Below are positions 1 to 7,294 of a stretch of 64,000 nt of DNA, piece by piece (the stretch's first letter is position 1; the number at the start of each line of letters is the position of its first letter). The position numbers were made by a program, and so were the translations under genes. The notes beneath the pieces are model-generated. The model saw nothing but the letters and a program-made list of their open reading frames with translations, had not been told where the DNA came from and ran no database searches. Source of the stretch: Saccharibacillus nicotianae. GTDB taxonomy: Bacteria; Bacillota; Bacilli; Paenibacillales; Paenibacillaceae. Where the stretch lies: contig NZ_JBHUGF010000010.1 in NCBI RefSeq assembly GCF_042681745.1, forward strand, positions 62,001-126,000, in the 5' to 3' direction.

Positions 1-477
1 GATAATAGTGGCTACACCTACAACAGCACCTAACCACCCGAAATATTTGGTTCGTTGTTGCGCAGGGATAATATCTGCAAAGTAAGCAAAGATGGTACTG
101 ATACTTCCGCCTGTTATCCCTTCGATAATACGCCCTACAAACAATACCCATAACGCTCCACCAATACCAAAAATCAAATATCCAATAGCTGAACCGAGCA
201 GACATAATAACAGGATAGGACGACGACCATATTTATCACTTAACGATCCAAGTACAGGTGCAGCCAGAAATACGCAAAGAGCATACACAGACATCAATAA
301 CGTAACCATTAGTGCTTGTTCTGCTGAAGAATGAACATAAGGTTGAATTAAAAAAGGAACGACAGGAGCTATAATGCTGAATCCAATTCCGCAAAGAAAT
401 ACAGAAATCAGTCCAAAGCGCAAAGCATGTTTATTTACAGGTGGTGCGGTAGGTGATGAATGATGAGATGTAGACAA
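1..477 (-). CDS. MFS drug-efflux transporter, TetA-like (partial)
   Basis: Likely proton-coupled multidrug or tetracycline-type exporter of the major facilitator superfamily in the cytoplasmic membrane. The 159 visible codons hold the N-terminus and roughly the first four to five membrane helices; the rest lies beyond the window. The loop after helix 2 carries MFS motif A as GSLSDKYGRRP at residues 77-87. The start is a TTG at 477-475, seven bases after GGAGAG; about 20 hydrophilic His/Ser/Pro-rich residues precede helix 1. It sits directly downstream of a marR gene in the same direction but has its own promoter, which contains a palindromic operator, so MarR control is likely. The substrate cannot be told from the sequence. 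Confidence 0.85.
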   Translation of the reverse strand, partial: MSTSHHSSPTAPPVNKHALRFGLISVFLCGIGFSIIAPVVPFLIQPYVHSSAEQALMVTLLMSVYALCVFLAAPVLGSLSDKYGRRPILLLCLLGSAIGYLIFGIGGALWVLFVGRIIEGITGGSISTIFAYFADIIPAQQRTKYFGWLGAVVGVATII

Positions 478-513
478 TAGTGATCTCTCCTTATTTTTTC
501 ATATTGATTCCTG

Positions 514-547
514 GGAAACAAATTTATAATATTATGATTTTGTTTCC
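514..547. promoter_or_regulatory. 34-nt palindromic operator inside the pump promoter
   Basis: The arms GGAAACAAA (514-522) and TTTGTTTCC (539-547) are perfect inverted repeats and the AT-rich centre is almost symmetric too. The palindrome covers the spacer and the -10 element, a position where a bound dimer would block RNA polymerase. The adjacent MarR protein is the natural candidate ligand-responsive repressor. The palindrome is seen; the binding partner is inferred. Confidence 0.65.
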
Positions 548-554
548 TTGTCAA
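526..554 (-). promoter_or_regulatory. sigma-A promoter of the MFS pump gene
   Basis: On the minus strand TTGACA (554-549), a 17-nt spacer and TATTAT (531-526) form a near-consensus sigma-A promoter. The start codon of the pump is about 50 nt downstream. Confidence 0.8.
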
Positions 555-564
555 CAAAAATAAA

Positions 565-607
565 ATATAAAAAAGACAACTCACTTATAATGAAGAGTGG
601 TTGTCTA
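565..607 (-). terminator. intrinsic terminator after marR
   Basis: Read on the minus strand, AGACAACCACT pairs with AGTGAGTTGTCT with a single bulge and is followed by a run of six T. It separates marR from the pump promoter. Confidence 0.75.
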
Positions 608-638
608 GGATAGATTCTATATATTTAACATATATCTG

Positions 639-1112
639 TTATTCGGGCTTTGGATCATGATCTAACTTTTTAATTTCATGATCTAAATGATTACTGTATC
701 TTTCTATAAAATGAAGCATACGATCAAATTGTTCATCAGTCACTTGTTCAAATACTACTTGATCTCGTTCTTCAAATTCTTGATGTAATTGATCATGTAC
801 TTGCTGAATTTGGAGCCCTTTTTCTGTAAGTTTGAAATAAATTTCTTTTTTGTTATCCGCTTTCTGATAGCTTTCGATCAGTTGTTTGTCGATCAACTTT
901 TTAGTGATTTTGCTTATTGCTCCTCTTGTCATATACATAGACTCTGCCATTTTAGTTACATTTGCATCAGTATGGTTACCAATATATTCGATACAGTGTA
1001 CTTCAGAAGGCTTATAATCATTCAGAGCACTTTCCAGTTTGAGTTTATTTAGCCAGACCATTTTACTAAATAAATCTCGAAAATTAGTCAGTACCTGTTC
1101 TTTTTTATTCAT
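639..1112 (-). CDS. MarR family transcriptional regulator
   Basis: 157-residue winged-helix DNA-binding protein of the MarR family, usually a dimeric repressor released by small phenolic or drug-like ligands. The helix-turn-helix spans about residues 50-75, with the recognition helix in TRGAISKITKKL (62-73), followed by the basic wing region KADNKKEIYF. A longer open frame extends upstream, but the ATG at 1112 has GGAGAAGG upstream and gives the family's normal length. It lies between an araC gene and an efflux pump in the same direction; repression of the pump through the 514-547 palindrome is the likely job. A second unrelated palindrome just upstream could serve its own regulation. Confidence 0.88.
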   Translation of the reverse strand: MNKKEQVLTNFRDLFSKMVWLNKLKLESALNDYKPSEVHCIEYIGNHTDANVTKMAESMYMTRGAISKITKKLIDKQLIESYQKADNKKEIYFKLTEKGLQIQQVHDQLHQEFEERDQVVFEQVTDEQFDRMLHFIERYSNHLDHEIKKLDHDPKPE

Positions 1113-1147
1113 TCCTTTATTCCTTCTCCCGCTTATGATATTCACTG

Positions 1148-1181
1148 CATAGATAGAATCACTATAACGATCATATCTATG
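1148..1181. other. 34-nt inverted repeat upstream of marR
   Basis: Perfect 8-base arms CATAGATA (1148-1155) and TATCTATG (1174-1181) lie 18 nt apart in the short araC-marR gap. No T-run follows on either strand, so it does not look like a terminator. It may be an operator, but its sequence differs from the pump operator. Confidence 0.35.
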
Positions 1182-1197
1182 GGGTGATGTTACAAAA

Positions 1198-2061
1198 TCA
1201 TTTATGGTTATACTGATGAACAGAAGCTCGATATGCGGTAGGCGATACTTGATAAAACCGTTTGAACTGCTTAGAAAAATAAAGAGCATCGGTTAAACCG
1301 ACAGAAGCTGCTATCTGCTGTGTAGATAACTCTGGACGTTCTCGTAATAACTGACGTGCTTTATCGATTCGTAATTTGAGCAGATAGGTTACCGGTGTCA
1401 TACCTGTTTCTTTTTTGAATATACGAGACATATATGCTCGATTATACCCGAGACTATTACACATATCTTCAATCGATACAGGATGGGCATATTGACTGGA
1501 CATATAATGAATCATTTGTTTGACGATACGGCGGGTCATCGATTGCGTACCAGGAAGTACAGCTTGCTGCATCATTAAGTCACTAAGTTCTGCTAAAATA
1601 AGATGGAGATATCCGAGTGCAGCCAGATCAGAGCTTTCTTTTTGACTGGCAAATGAAACAAGCAATTGTTCCAAATAAGTGCCGATCCGCTTTTGATCAC
1701 CAGAACGAGCTATCGGAGCATGTAGAGTAAATCCTACTTTTTCTACTAAAGTGGTAGCTTCTTGTCCGGCAAACGCAAGCCAGCGATAATGCCAGGGTTG
1801 GTTCGGATCGGAAATATAACTAACCAGTTGACCGGGATGAATCAAAAATAAATCTCCTTCAGATAGATGATAGGTTCGTTCTTCAGTTATAAATTGTCCA
1901 TGACCACTTTCGATATAATGTAGCAAATAATAATCATATATTTTGGGACCCAGTCGATGATCAGGATCTGTCTGACTTTCTCCAGCAAACAATACATACA
2001 AAGCTCCCTGATCATGAAAAATAGGATTAGGTGAAACTTGATACGTTTTGGCGGTTGTCAT
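1198..2061 (-). CDS. AraC family regulator with N-terminal cupin
   Basis: 287-residue regulator. The N-terminal half resembles the AraC sugar-binding cupin (HYIESGHGQFITEERTYHLS region, then EGDLFLIHPG). The last ~93 residues are the double helix-turn-helix, with VSIEDMCNSLGYNRAYMSRI as the first unit and a typical second unit ending in SPTAYR. The ATG at 2061 was preferred over one nine codons upstream because AAGGAG sits nine bases before it. It is divergent from galE-galT across 385 nt, so control of galactose genes is a fair guess, as for MsmR/RafR-type AraC proteins, but the sequence alone does not prove it. It could instead be co-transcribed with marR. Confidence 0.88.
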   Translation of the reverse strand: MTTAKTYQVSPNPIFHDQGALYVLFAGESQTDPDHRLGPKIYDYYLLHYIESGHGQFITEERTYHLSEGDLFLIHPGQLVSYISDPNQPWHYRWLAFAGQEATTLVEKVGFTLHAPIARSGDQKRIGTYLEQLLVSFASQKESSDLAALGYLHLILAELSDLMMQQAVLPGTQSMTRRIVKQMIHYMSSQYAHPVSIEDMCNSLGYNRAYMSRIFKKETGMTPVTYLLKLRIDKARQLLRERPELSTQQIAASVGLTDALYFSKQFKRFYQVSPTAYRASVHQYNHK

Positions 2062-2446
2062 TATCAAGCACTCCTTTTTAATAGTCAACAGCCGAAGTCA
2101 CATTTGTCCATATAGATCACACATCTATTCATTACATCTTATGATATTCATATAGTATACTTAGTTCAAGTCAAATATTCAAAACTACGTTATATTAAAG
2201 TAAATCAAGGTAAAAACGTATTATTTATTATCTACAGCAACGCAAAATGTATATCTATTCAGTATAATAATAATGAGTCGTAACAGACATAAGGTCACAT
2301 CGATACTGCTTATTATGATCTATCTATAGATCAGTATCTGCTTTTCTCAAATTGATTTATGATGCAAATCTGTTGTTTATATGCTCTTCACAAAAGAGCG
2401 TTACACTAGACATCAGCATATATACTACTATTAGGAGGCGAATGAA
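2062..2446. other. araC-galE divergent intergenic region
   Basis: 385 nt, AT-rich. It holds an inverted repeat GATACTG (about 2301-2307) / CAGTATC (2331-2337) enclosing the near-palindrome GATCTATCTATAGATC, and a small perfect hairpin GCTCTT-CACAA-AAGAGC near 2382-2398 with no T-run. A weak promoter-like pair TTGATT/TTTATA lies near 2350-2380. Otherwise nothing was recognised. A divergent AraC-type regulator could bind the repeats. Confidence 0.35.
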
Positions 2447-3439
2447 ATGGCAATATTAGTAACAGGTGGAGCAGGTTATATCGGATCGCATACAGTAGCG
2501 GATTTATTAGAGCGTGGGGAAGAAGTAGTGGTGATTGATAATTTGTTAACAGGGAATCGTGAAGCACTGTTAGGTGGTACATTATACGAAGGCGATCTAC
2601 GGGATAAAGAATTGTTAGCACGTATTTTTGCAGAAAATGATATTACAGCAGTCATCCATTTTGCAGCAAGCTCATTAGTAGGCGAAAGTATGCAAAATCC
2701 TTTCAAATATTATGATAACAATGTCTATGGAGCGATGTGTCTACTGGATGCAATGCAACAAGCAGGCGTGAAAAAAATCGTATTTTCTTCAACAGCGGCA
2801 ACGTACGGTGAACCGGAAAAAGTACCGATTGAAGAAAGTGATCGTACAGAACCAGCAAACGTATACGGTGAAACCAAGTTGATGATGGAACGCATGATGA
2901 ATTGGTTTGATAAAGTACATGGTATTCGTTATGTAGCATTACGTTACTTCAATGCAGCAGGCGCACACATCAGTGGCAAAATTGGAGAAGATCATCGTCC
3001 AGAATCACATTTAATCCCGTTGGTATTGCAGACAGCACTAGGTCAACGTGAATTTATCTCTGTATTCGGTGAAGATTATCCAACAGAAGATGGTACATGT
3101 GTACGTGATTATATCCATGTTAGTGATCTAGCAGATGCTCATATCAAATCTGTAGAGTATTTGAACAATGATGGTGTAAGTAACGTATTCAATCTAGGTA
3201 ACGGTCAAGGATTCTCGGTTAAGCAAGTGATAGAGACCGCAGTCAAAGTCACTGGACGCGATATTCCTGTCAAATTTGAAGCACGTCGTAGTGGTGATCC
3301 AGCAGTATTGGTAGCTTCTTCTGAGAAAGCACGCTCTGTACTGGGTTGGAAACCTTCTTATAATCAATTAGAAGATATTATTAGTGGTGCATGGCAATGG
3401 CACGAATCTCATCCACAAGGATATGGTGATCATGAGTAA
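2447..3439 (+). CDS. galE: UDP-glucose 4-epimerase
   Basis: Interconverts UDP-galactose and UDP-glucose in the Leloir pathway and supplies UDP-galactose for wall polymers. 330 residues, normal length. The extended short-chain dehydrogenase Rossmann motif GGAGYIG is at residues 7-13; the active-site Ser/Thr is at 115/116 and the catalytic pair is Tyr140 and Lys144 in YGETK. AGGAGG eight bases upstream fixes the ATG. It overlaps galT by eight bases, giving a coupled galET pair. The divergent AraC protein is a candidate regulator. Confidence 0.96.
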   Translation: MAILVTGGAGYIGSHTVADLLERGEEVVVIDNLLTGNREALLGGTLYEGDLRDKELLARIFAENDITAVIHFAASSLVGESMQNPFKYYDNNVYGAMCLLDAMQQAGVKKIVFSSTAATYGEPEKVPIEESDRTEPANVYGETKLMMERMMNWFDKVHGIRYVALRYFNAAGAHISGKIGEDHRPESHLIPLVLQTALGQREFISVFGEDYPTEDGTCVRDYIHVSDLADAHIKSVEYLNNDGVSNVFNLGNGQGFSVKQVIETAVKVTGRDIPVKFEARRSGDPAVLVASSEKARSVLGWKPSYNQLEDIISGAWQWHESHPQGYGDHE

Positions 3440-5039
3440 TTCAGTAGAACGGACAACCGAACAGAATAGTGCACTTTTAGCGATAGATGAACTGATTAAG
3501 TTCGCTTTTGATAAAGGATTGATTAAAGGAGCAGATATCGATTACGGACGGAATCTATTGTTAAAGCAATTCCAGTTCGATGAGCCTTACAATCCTGATG
3601 TACCTGCAATTCATATGATCGCTCAGGGACAGGCGGCGGCTGAACCTCAAGTCATGTTAGATACTTTGATCGATTATGCATACAGTATTGGTCTACTTGT
3701 GGAAAATACAGATACGTATCGTGATCTGATGGATGCGGAAATTATGGGACTATTGATGGCACGCCCATCTGAAGTAACAGGTGATTTTTTCGATACATTA
3801 GATCGTGAAGGTATTGAATCAGCAACCAGTGAATTTTACCAGTTATCGATCAATTCTAACTATATTCGAATGGATCGCGTCTCCAAAAATGTATATTGGA
3901 AACAACCAACTTCTTATGGTGAAATGGAAATGACGATCAATCTATCCAAGCCTGAGAAGTCGTCAGCCGAGATTGCTTTGGCCAAATTAATGCCACCACC
4001 ATCTTATCCAAAATGTCAGTTGTGTCGCGAAAATGTAGGTTATGCAGGACGTATTAATCATCCAGCCAGACAAAATCTACGTGTAATTCCGCTTCAATTG
4101 AATGGAGAATCATGGCTGTTCCAGTATTCGCCTTATGTGTATTACAACGAGCACTGTATCGTATTGCATCATGATCATGTACCGATGAAATTAACCAAAG
4201 ACACATTCCGTCGTCTGCTCGATTTTGTCGATGAATTTCCGCATTACTTCCTCGGATCTAATGCAGACTTGCCGATTGTAGGCGGTTCGATTTTAACGCA
4301 TGATCATTTTCAAGGTGGACGACATACATTCCCGATTGAGCGTGCAACTGTAGAAGAAGTATATGGTCATGCTGTTCATGACGATATTACATTAGAATTG
4401 GTCAACTGGCCGATGTCTGTAGTGCGTCTACGCGCGAATAATTCTTCTTTATTGTTGAACTCTGCTAACGAAATCTATGAAGCATGGAAACAGTACAGTG
4501 ACGCTGAAGTAGATATTCTAGCATCAACGATTCAAAATGGAGAATCAGTTCGTCACAATACCGTTACACCAATTGTTCGTCGTCGTGACGGTCAATATGA
4601 GATTGATCTTGTACTCCGTAATAACCGTACCAATGAACAATATCCAGATGGCATTTTCCATCCTCATCCTGAAATGCATCATCTAAAACGTGAAAATATC
4701 GGGTTGATCGAAGTGATGGGCTTAGCTATTTTGCCAGGTCGATTAAAAGAAGAATTGGATCAGATTGCTTCGATTTTGACAGGAGATATCGCTGTGTTGG
4801 AAATGATCAGACAACAACCTGAACATCCGTTAGCGATACACTTGTTATGGATTGAACATCTGGTTGAAGCATATGGAACAGAGCTAGACCACGATCAAGC
4901 CACCTTAACGATTCAAAATGAAGTCGGCACCAAATTTGCTGAAATTCTAGAACACGCAGGTGTATACAAACGCAATGATCAAGGACGCGAAGCATTCCGT
5001 CGTTTTATTACCAAAATGAATTATGTCTTAAAAAGTTAA
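3432..5039 (+). CDS. galT: galactose-1-phosphate uridylyltransferase, Firmicutes type
   Basis: Transfers UMP from UDP-glucose to galactose-1-phosphate, forming UDP-galactose and glucose-1-phosphate. It belongs to the larger second GalT family found in Gram-positive bacteria (535 residues here). The catalytic histidine motif appears as H290-D-H292-F-Q294 followed by GG; a CxxC pair is in PKCQLCRENVGY. The open frame extends 16 codons further into galE, but the ATG at 3432 overlaps the galE stop as ATGAGTAA, a typical coupled junction, with AAGG upstream. No galK is in the window, so galactokinase must be elsewhere. Confidence 0.94.
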   Translation: MSNSVERTTEQNSALLAIDELIKFAFDKGLIKGADIDYGRNLLLKQFQFDEPYNPDVPAIHMIAQGQAAAEPQVMLDTLIDYAYSIGLLVENTDTYRDLMDAEIMGLLMARPSEVTGDFFDTLDREGIESATSEFYQLSINSNYIRMDRVSKNVYWKQPTSYGEMEMTINLSKPEKSSAEIALAKLMPPPSYPKCQLCRENVGYAGRINHPARQNLRVIPLQLNGESWLFQYSPYVYYNEHCIVLHHDHVPMKLTKDTFRRLLDFVDEFPHYFLGSNADLPIVGGSILTHDHFQGGRHTFPIERATVEEVYGHAVHDDITLELVNWPMSVVRLRANNSSLLLNSANEIYEAWKQYSDAEVDILASTIQNGESVRHNTVTPIVRRRDGQYEIDLVLRNNRTNEQYPDGIFHPHPEMHHLKRENIGLIEVMGLAILPGRLKEELDQIASILTGDIAVLEMIRQQPEHPLAIHLLWIEHLVEAYGTELDHDQATLTIQNEVGTKFAEILEHAGVYKRNDQGREAFRRFITKMNYVLKS

Positions 5040-5053
5040 ATGTAATGCTAGTC

Positions 5054-5097
5054 AATCTACTATCTCTGGGTAATGATAAGAGGTAGTAGATTTTTTT
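5054..5097 (+). terminator. intrinsic terminator after galT
   Basis: AATCTACTATCTCT pairs with AGAGGTAGTAGATT (one G-U) around a 10-nt loop and is followed by seven T. Confidence 0.85.
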
Positions 5098-5116
5098 ATG
5101 ATTTCATCAAATATAA

Positions 5117-5138
5117 TTGTGTGAAATTGATGTTACAA
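5117..5138. promoter_or_regulatory. possible Rex-like site upstream of the dehydrogenase promoter
   Basis: TTGT (5117-5120) and ACAA (5135-5138) frame TGTGAAA...TGTTACAA, which partly resembles the NADH-sensing Rex operator TTGTGAA-N4-TTCACAA. The match is imperfect (the right arm has GTTACAA and the spacing is shifted), so this is a weak inference. Confidence 0.2.
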
Positions 5139-5157
5139 GCAGTTTCATCGGAAAACT

Positions 5158-5185
5158 TTGTTTTTATCTGTATAAGGTATATAAT
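5158..5185 (+). promoter_or_regulatory. sigma-A promoter of the alcohol dehydrogenase gene
   Basis: TTGTTT (5158-5163), 16-nt spacer, TATAAT (5180-5185). It implies a leader of about 135 nt before the start codon, in which no known structured element was recognised. Confidence 0.6.
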
Positions 5186-5326
5186 TGTAAAGGGCTGAGG
5201 AACAGTAACTTACTTATAACTTATTACAGCAGTTGTCCTACAGTTGAGGTGTTAGATGTATTTTTATAGGTATAGAGAAGAATAACTTCATCTATGCAAT
5301 CGTTATATTCCAAGGAGGAATTTTGA

Positions 5327-6490
5327 ATGAATTCATTTGAATTTTATAATCCAACCCGTCTTATTTTTGGTAAAGGTCAACTTGAAAAGTTGAAAAGAGA
5401 AGTAGGTAACTACGGTAAAAACGTATTGCTTGTATATGGTGGCGGTAGTATCAAACGTGCAGGTCTATATGACAAAGTCATCGGTTATCTAAACGAAGCA
5501 GGCGCTAACATTACAGAACTTGCTGGCGTAGAACCGAATCCACGTTTGTCTACAGTACACAAAGGTGTAGATTTGTGTAAAACGAATAACATTGACTTGA
5601 TTCTTGCTGTTGGTGGCGGTAGTGTACTTGACTGTGCCAAAGCAATTGCTGTTGGTGCAAAATATGATGGCGACATGTGGGACTTTGCACAACGCAAAGC
5701 AGCTCCTACCGATGCATTACCATTAGGTACTGTATTAACAATGGCAGCAACAGGTTCAGAAATGAACAGCGGTTCTGTAATTACAAATACAGAAACACAA
5801 GAAAAATTAGGTTGGGGTAGTGCATATTCATTCCCTGCATTCTCTATCCTTGATCCAGAAAACACATATTCCTTGCCTAAAGACCAAACGGTCTATGGTA
5901 TCGTAGATATGATGTCTCATGTATTAGAACATTATTTCCATGCTGAAAAGAATACCGATATTCAAGATGGATTCTGTGAATCGATTCTACGTGGTGTTAT
6001 TGATGCTGGACCTAAATTGATCAATGATCTACAAAACTTTGAATTGCGTTCAACAATTATGTACGCAGGTACAATGGCATTGAACGGTGTAGTGAATATG
6101 GGTTATAACGGAGACTGGGCGACTCACAATATCGAGCATGCCGTTTCTGCTGTATACGATATCCCTCATGGTGGTGGACTTGCGATCTTGTTCCCGAACT
6201 GGATGCAACACAACTTGAAAGTAAACCCTGCTCGTTTTGCTAAATTAGCAGTCAATGTATTCAATGTAGACCCAACAGGTAAGAGCGATGAAGAAGTAGC
6301 TAATGAAGGTATCCAAGCATTGCGCGATTTCTGGACTTCTATCGATGCACCTAGCCGTCTAGCAGATTACGAAATCGATGATAGCCAAATCGATGTCATG
6401 GTAGACAAAGCAATGAAATTTGGCGCATTTGGTAACTTCAACAAGTTAGAAGCAGAAGATGTACGTAAAATCTACAGTATGTCTTTATAA
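5327..6490 (+). CDS. iron-containing (NAD(P)H-dependent butanol-type) alcohol dehydrogenase
   Basis: Group III metal-dependent alcohol/aldehyde oxidoreductase of the BdhA/YugJ/YqhD type, 387 residues. The nucleotide-binding GGGS is at 96-99. The four metal ligands expected for this family are all present at Asp194, His198, His267 and His281, the same numbering as in E. coli YqhD. The start follows AAGGAGG. It is a single-gene unit between two terminators. A role in reducing aldehydes or recycling NADH during fermentation is the family expectation; substrate unknown. Asp or Gly at the cofactor-deciding position was not resolved. Confidence 0.93.
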   Translation: MNSFEFYNPTRLIFGKGQLEKLKREVGNYGKNVLLVYGGGSIKRAGLYDKVIGYLNEAGANITELAGVEPNPRLSTVHKGVDLCKTNNIDLILAVGGGSVLDCAKAIAVGAKYDGDMWDFAQRKAAPTDALPLGTVLTMAATGSEMNSGSVITNTETQEKLGWGSAYSFPAFSILDPENTYSLPKDQTVYGIVDMMSHVLEHYFHAEKNTDIQDGFCESILRGVIDAGPKLINDLQNFELRSTIMYAGTMALNGVVNMGYNGDWATHNIEHAVSAVYDIPHGGGLAILFPNWMQHNLKVNPARFAKLAVNVFNVDPTGKSDEEVANEGIQALRDFWTSIDAPSRLADYEIDDSQIDVMVDKAMKFGAFGNFNKLEAEDVRKIYSMSL

Positions 6491-6523
6491 TCCCAACTCA
6501 TTTTAATATTATATTGATGCACC

Positions 6524-6571
6524 AAGCTGTTTATTCCTGTCAGTGATGATAAGGAATAAACAGCTTTTTTT
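6524..6571 (+). terminator. intrinsic terminator after the alcohol dehydrogenase gene
   Basis: AAGCTGTTTATTCCT pairs with AGGAATAAACAGCTT and is followed by a T-run; a strong, nearly perfect 14-bp stem. Confidence 0.88.
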
Positions 6572-6698
6572 ATGTATCGTTTAAAAAATGAAACTTTCCT
6601 TACCATCAATACGTAAATATAGGTATAACGCCAAAAAATGGTGGAAAAGAGCTGAATATCGCTTTTTTCCGTCAAATCAAAGAAAGGAGCGAACAGAA

Positions 6699-7220
6699 AT
6701 GGAAACGCTATTTTGGATTTGCTTGATCACCGGTGCTTTGTATGCATTGTTTAGTTTGTTATTTGGTGACTTGCTTGGTGATGTACTGGGCGGTATCGAT
6801 TTGCCCGGGTTCGATCTATTTAAGCCTGTTATTGTAGCGGCGGCTGTTACGTTGTTCGGTGGAGCAGGAATCATGTTAGTACGTTACAGTTCATTCGCTC
6901 CTTTAGCTGTGATACTGCTTGCACTATTGATTGCTGTTGTCGGAGGAATGTTTGTATTTTTTGTCTATGTCAAACCAATGGAACATAGTGAAGTATCCAC
7001 AAGTTATTCGATTCAAGAAATGGTAGGGCGTATAGGAGAAGTGACTATCCCTATTCCACAAGTAGGATACGGCGAAGTCATGATTAAGCTTACAGGTGGC
7101 AACACGTTACATATTGCATACAGTTTTGATCGTTGTGCTATTGCCGCCGGTATGCGGGTAGTCATTGTAGAAGAAAAAGAAGGAACATTAGGTATATCAC
7201 TTTTAGAAGATTCAGTATAA
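6699..7220 (+). CDS. NfeD-like membrane protein (YuaF type)
   Basis: 173-residue protein with three predicted membrane helices (about residues 3-22, 44-64 and 70-93) followed by a small beta-barrel OB-fold domain (about 105-173) typical of short NfeD proteins. NfeD proteins pair with flotillins/stomatins and help organise membrane microdomains; B. subtilis YuaF is encoded next to FloT in the same way. An open frame runs 37 codons further upstream, but the ATG at 6699 has AAGGAG nine bases before it. The flotillin gene follows 74 nt downstream, probably in one operon. Confidence 0.88.
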   Translation: METLFWICLITGALYALFSLLFGDLLGDVLGGIDLPGFDLFKPVIVAAAVTLFGGAGIMLVRYSSFAPLAVILLALLIAVVGGMFVFFVYVKPMEHSEVSTSYSIQEMVGRIGEVTIPIPQVGYGEVMIKLTGGNTLHIAYSFDRCAIAAGMRVVIVEEKEGTLGISLLEDSV

Positions 7221-7294
7221 GTATTAGTAGCGTGCAAGCAGTATGACTATTTTTTGGCAAGCAAGCCTATATCAAACCAAAAGGGGCGAGGATT

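Noticed and set aside
92..334. 80-codon plus-strand frame in the first 500 bases
   Set aside because: Antisense to the MFS pump, whose translation shows motif A and membrane helices.
639..1289. MarR gene starting 59 codons further upstream
   Set aside because: The extension runs into the araC coding region, lacks a ribosome site and exceeds normal MarR length.
2382..2398. GCTCTT/AAGAGC hairpin as a terminator before galE
   Set aside because: Six-pair stem without a T-run; too weak, and it lies close to the galE ribosome site.
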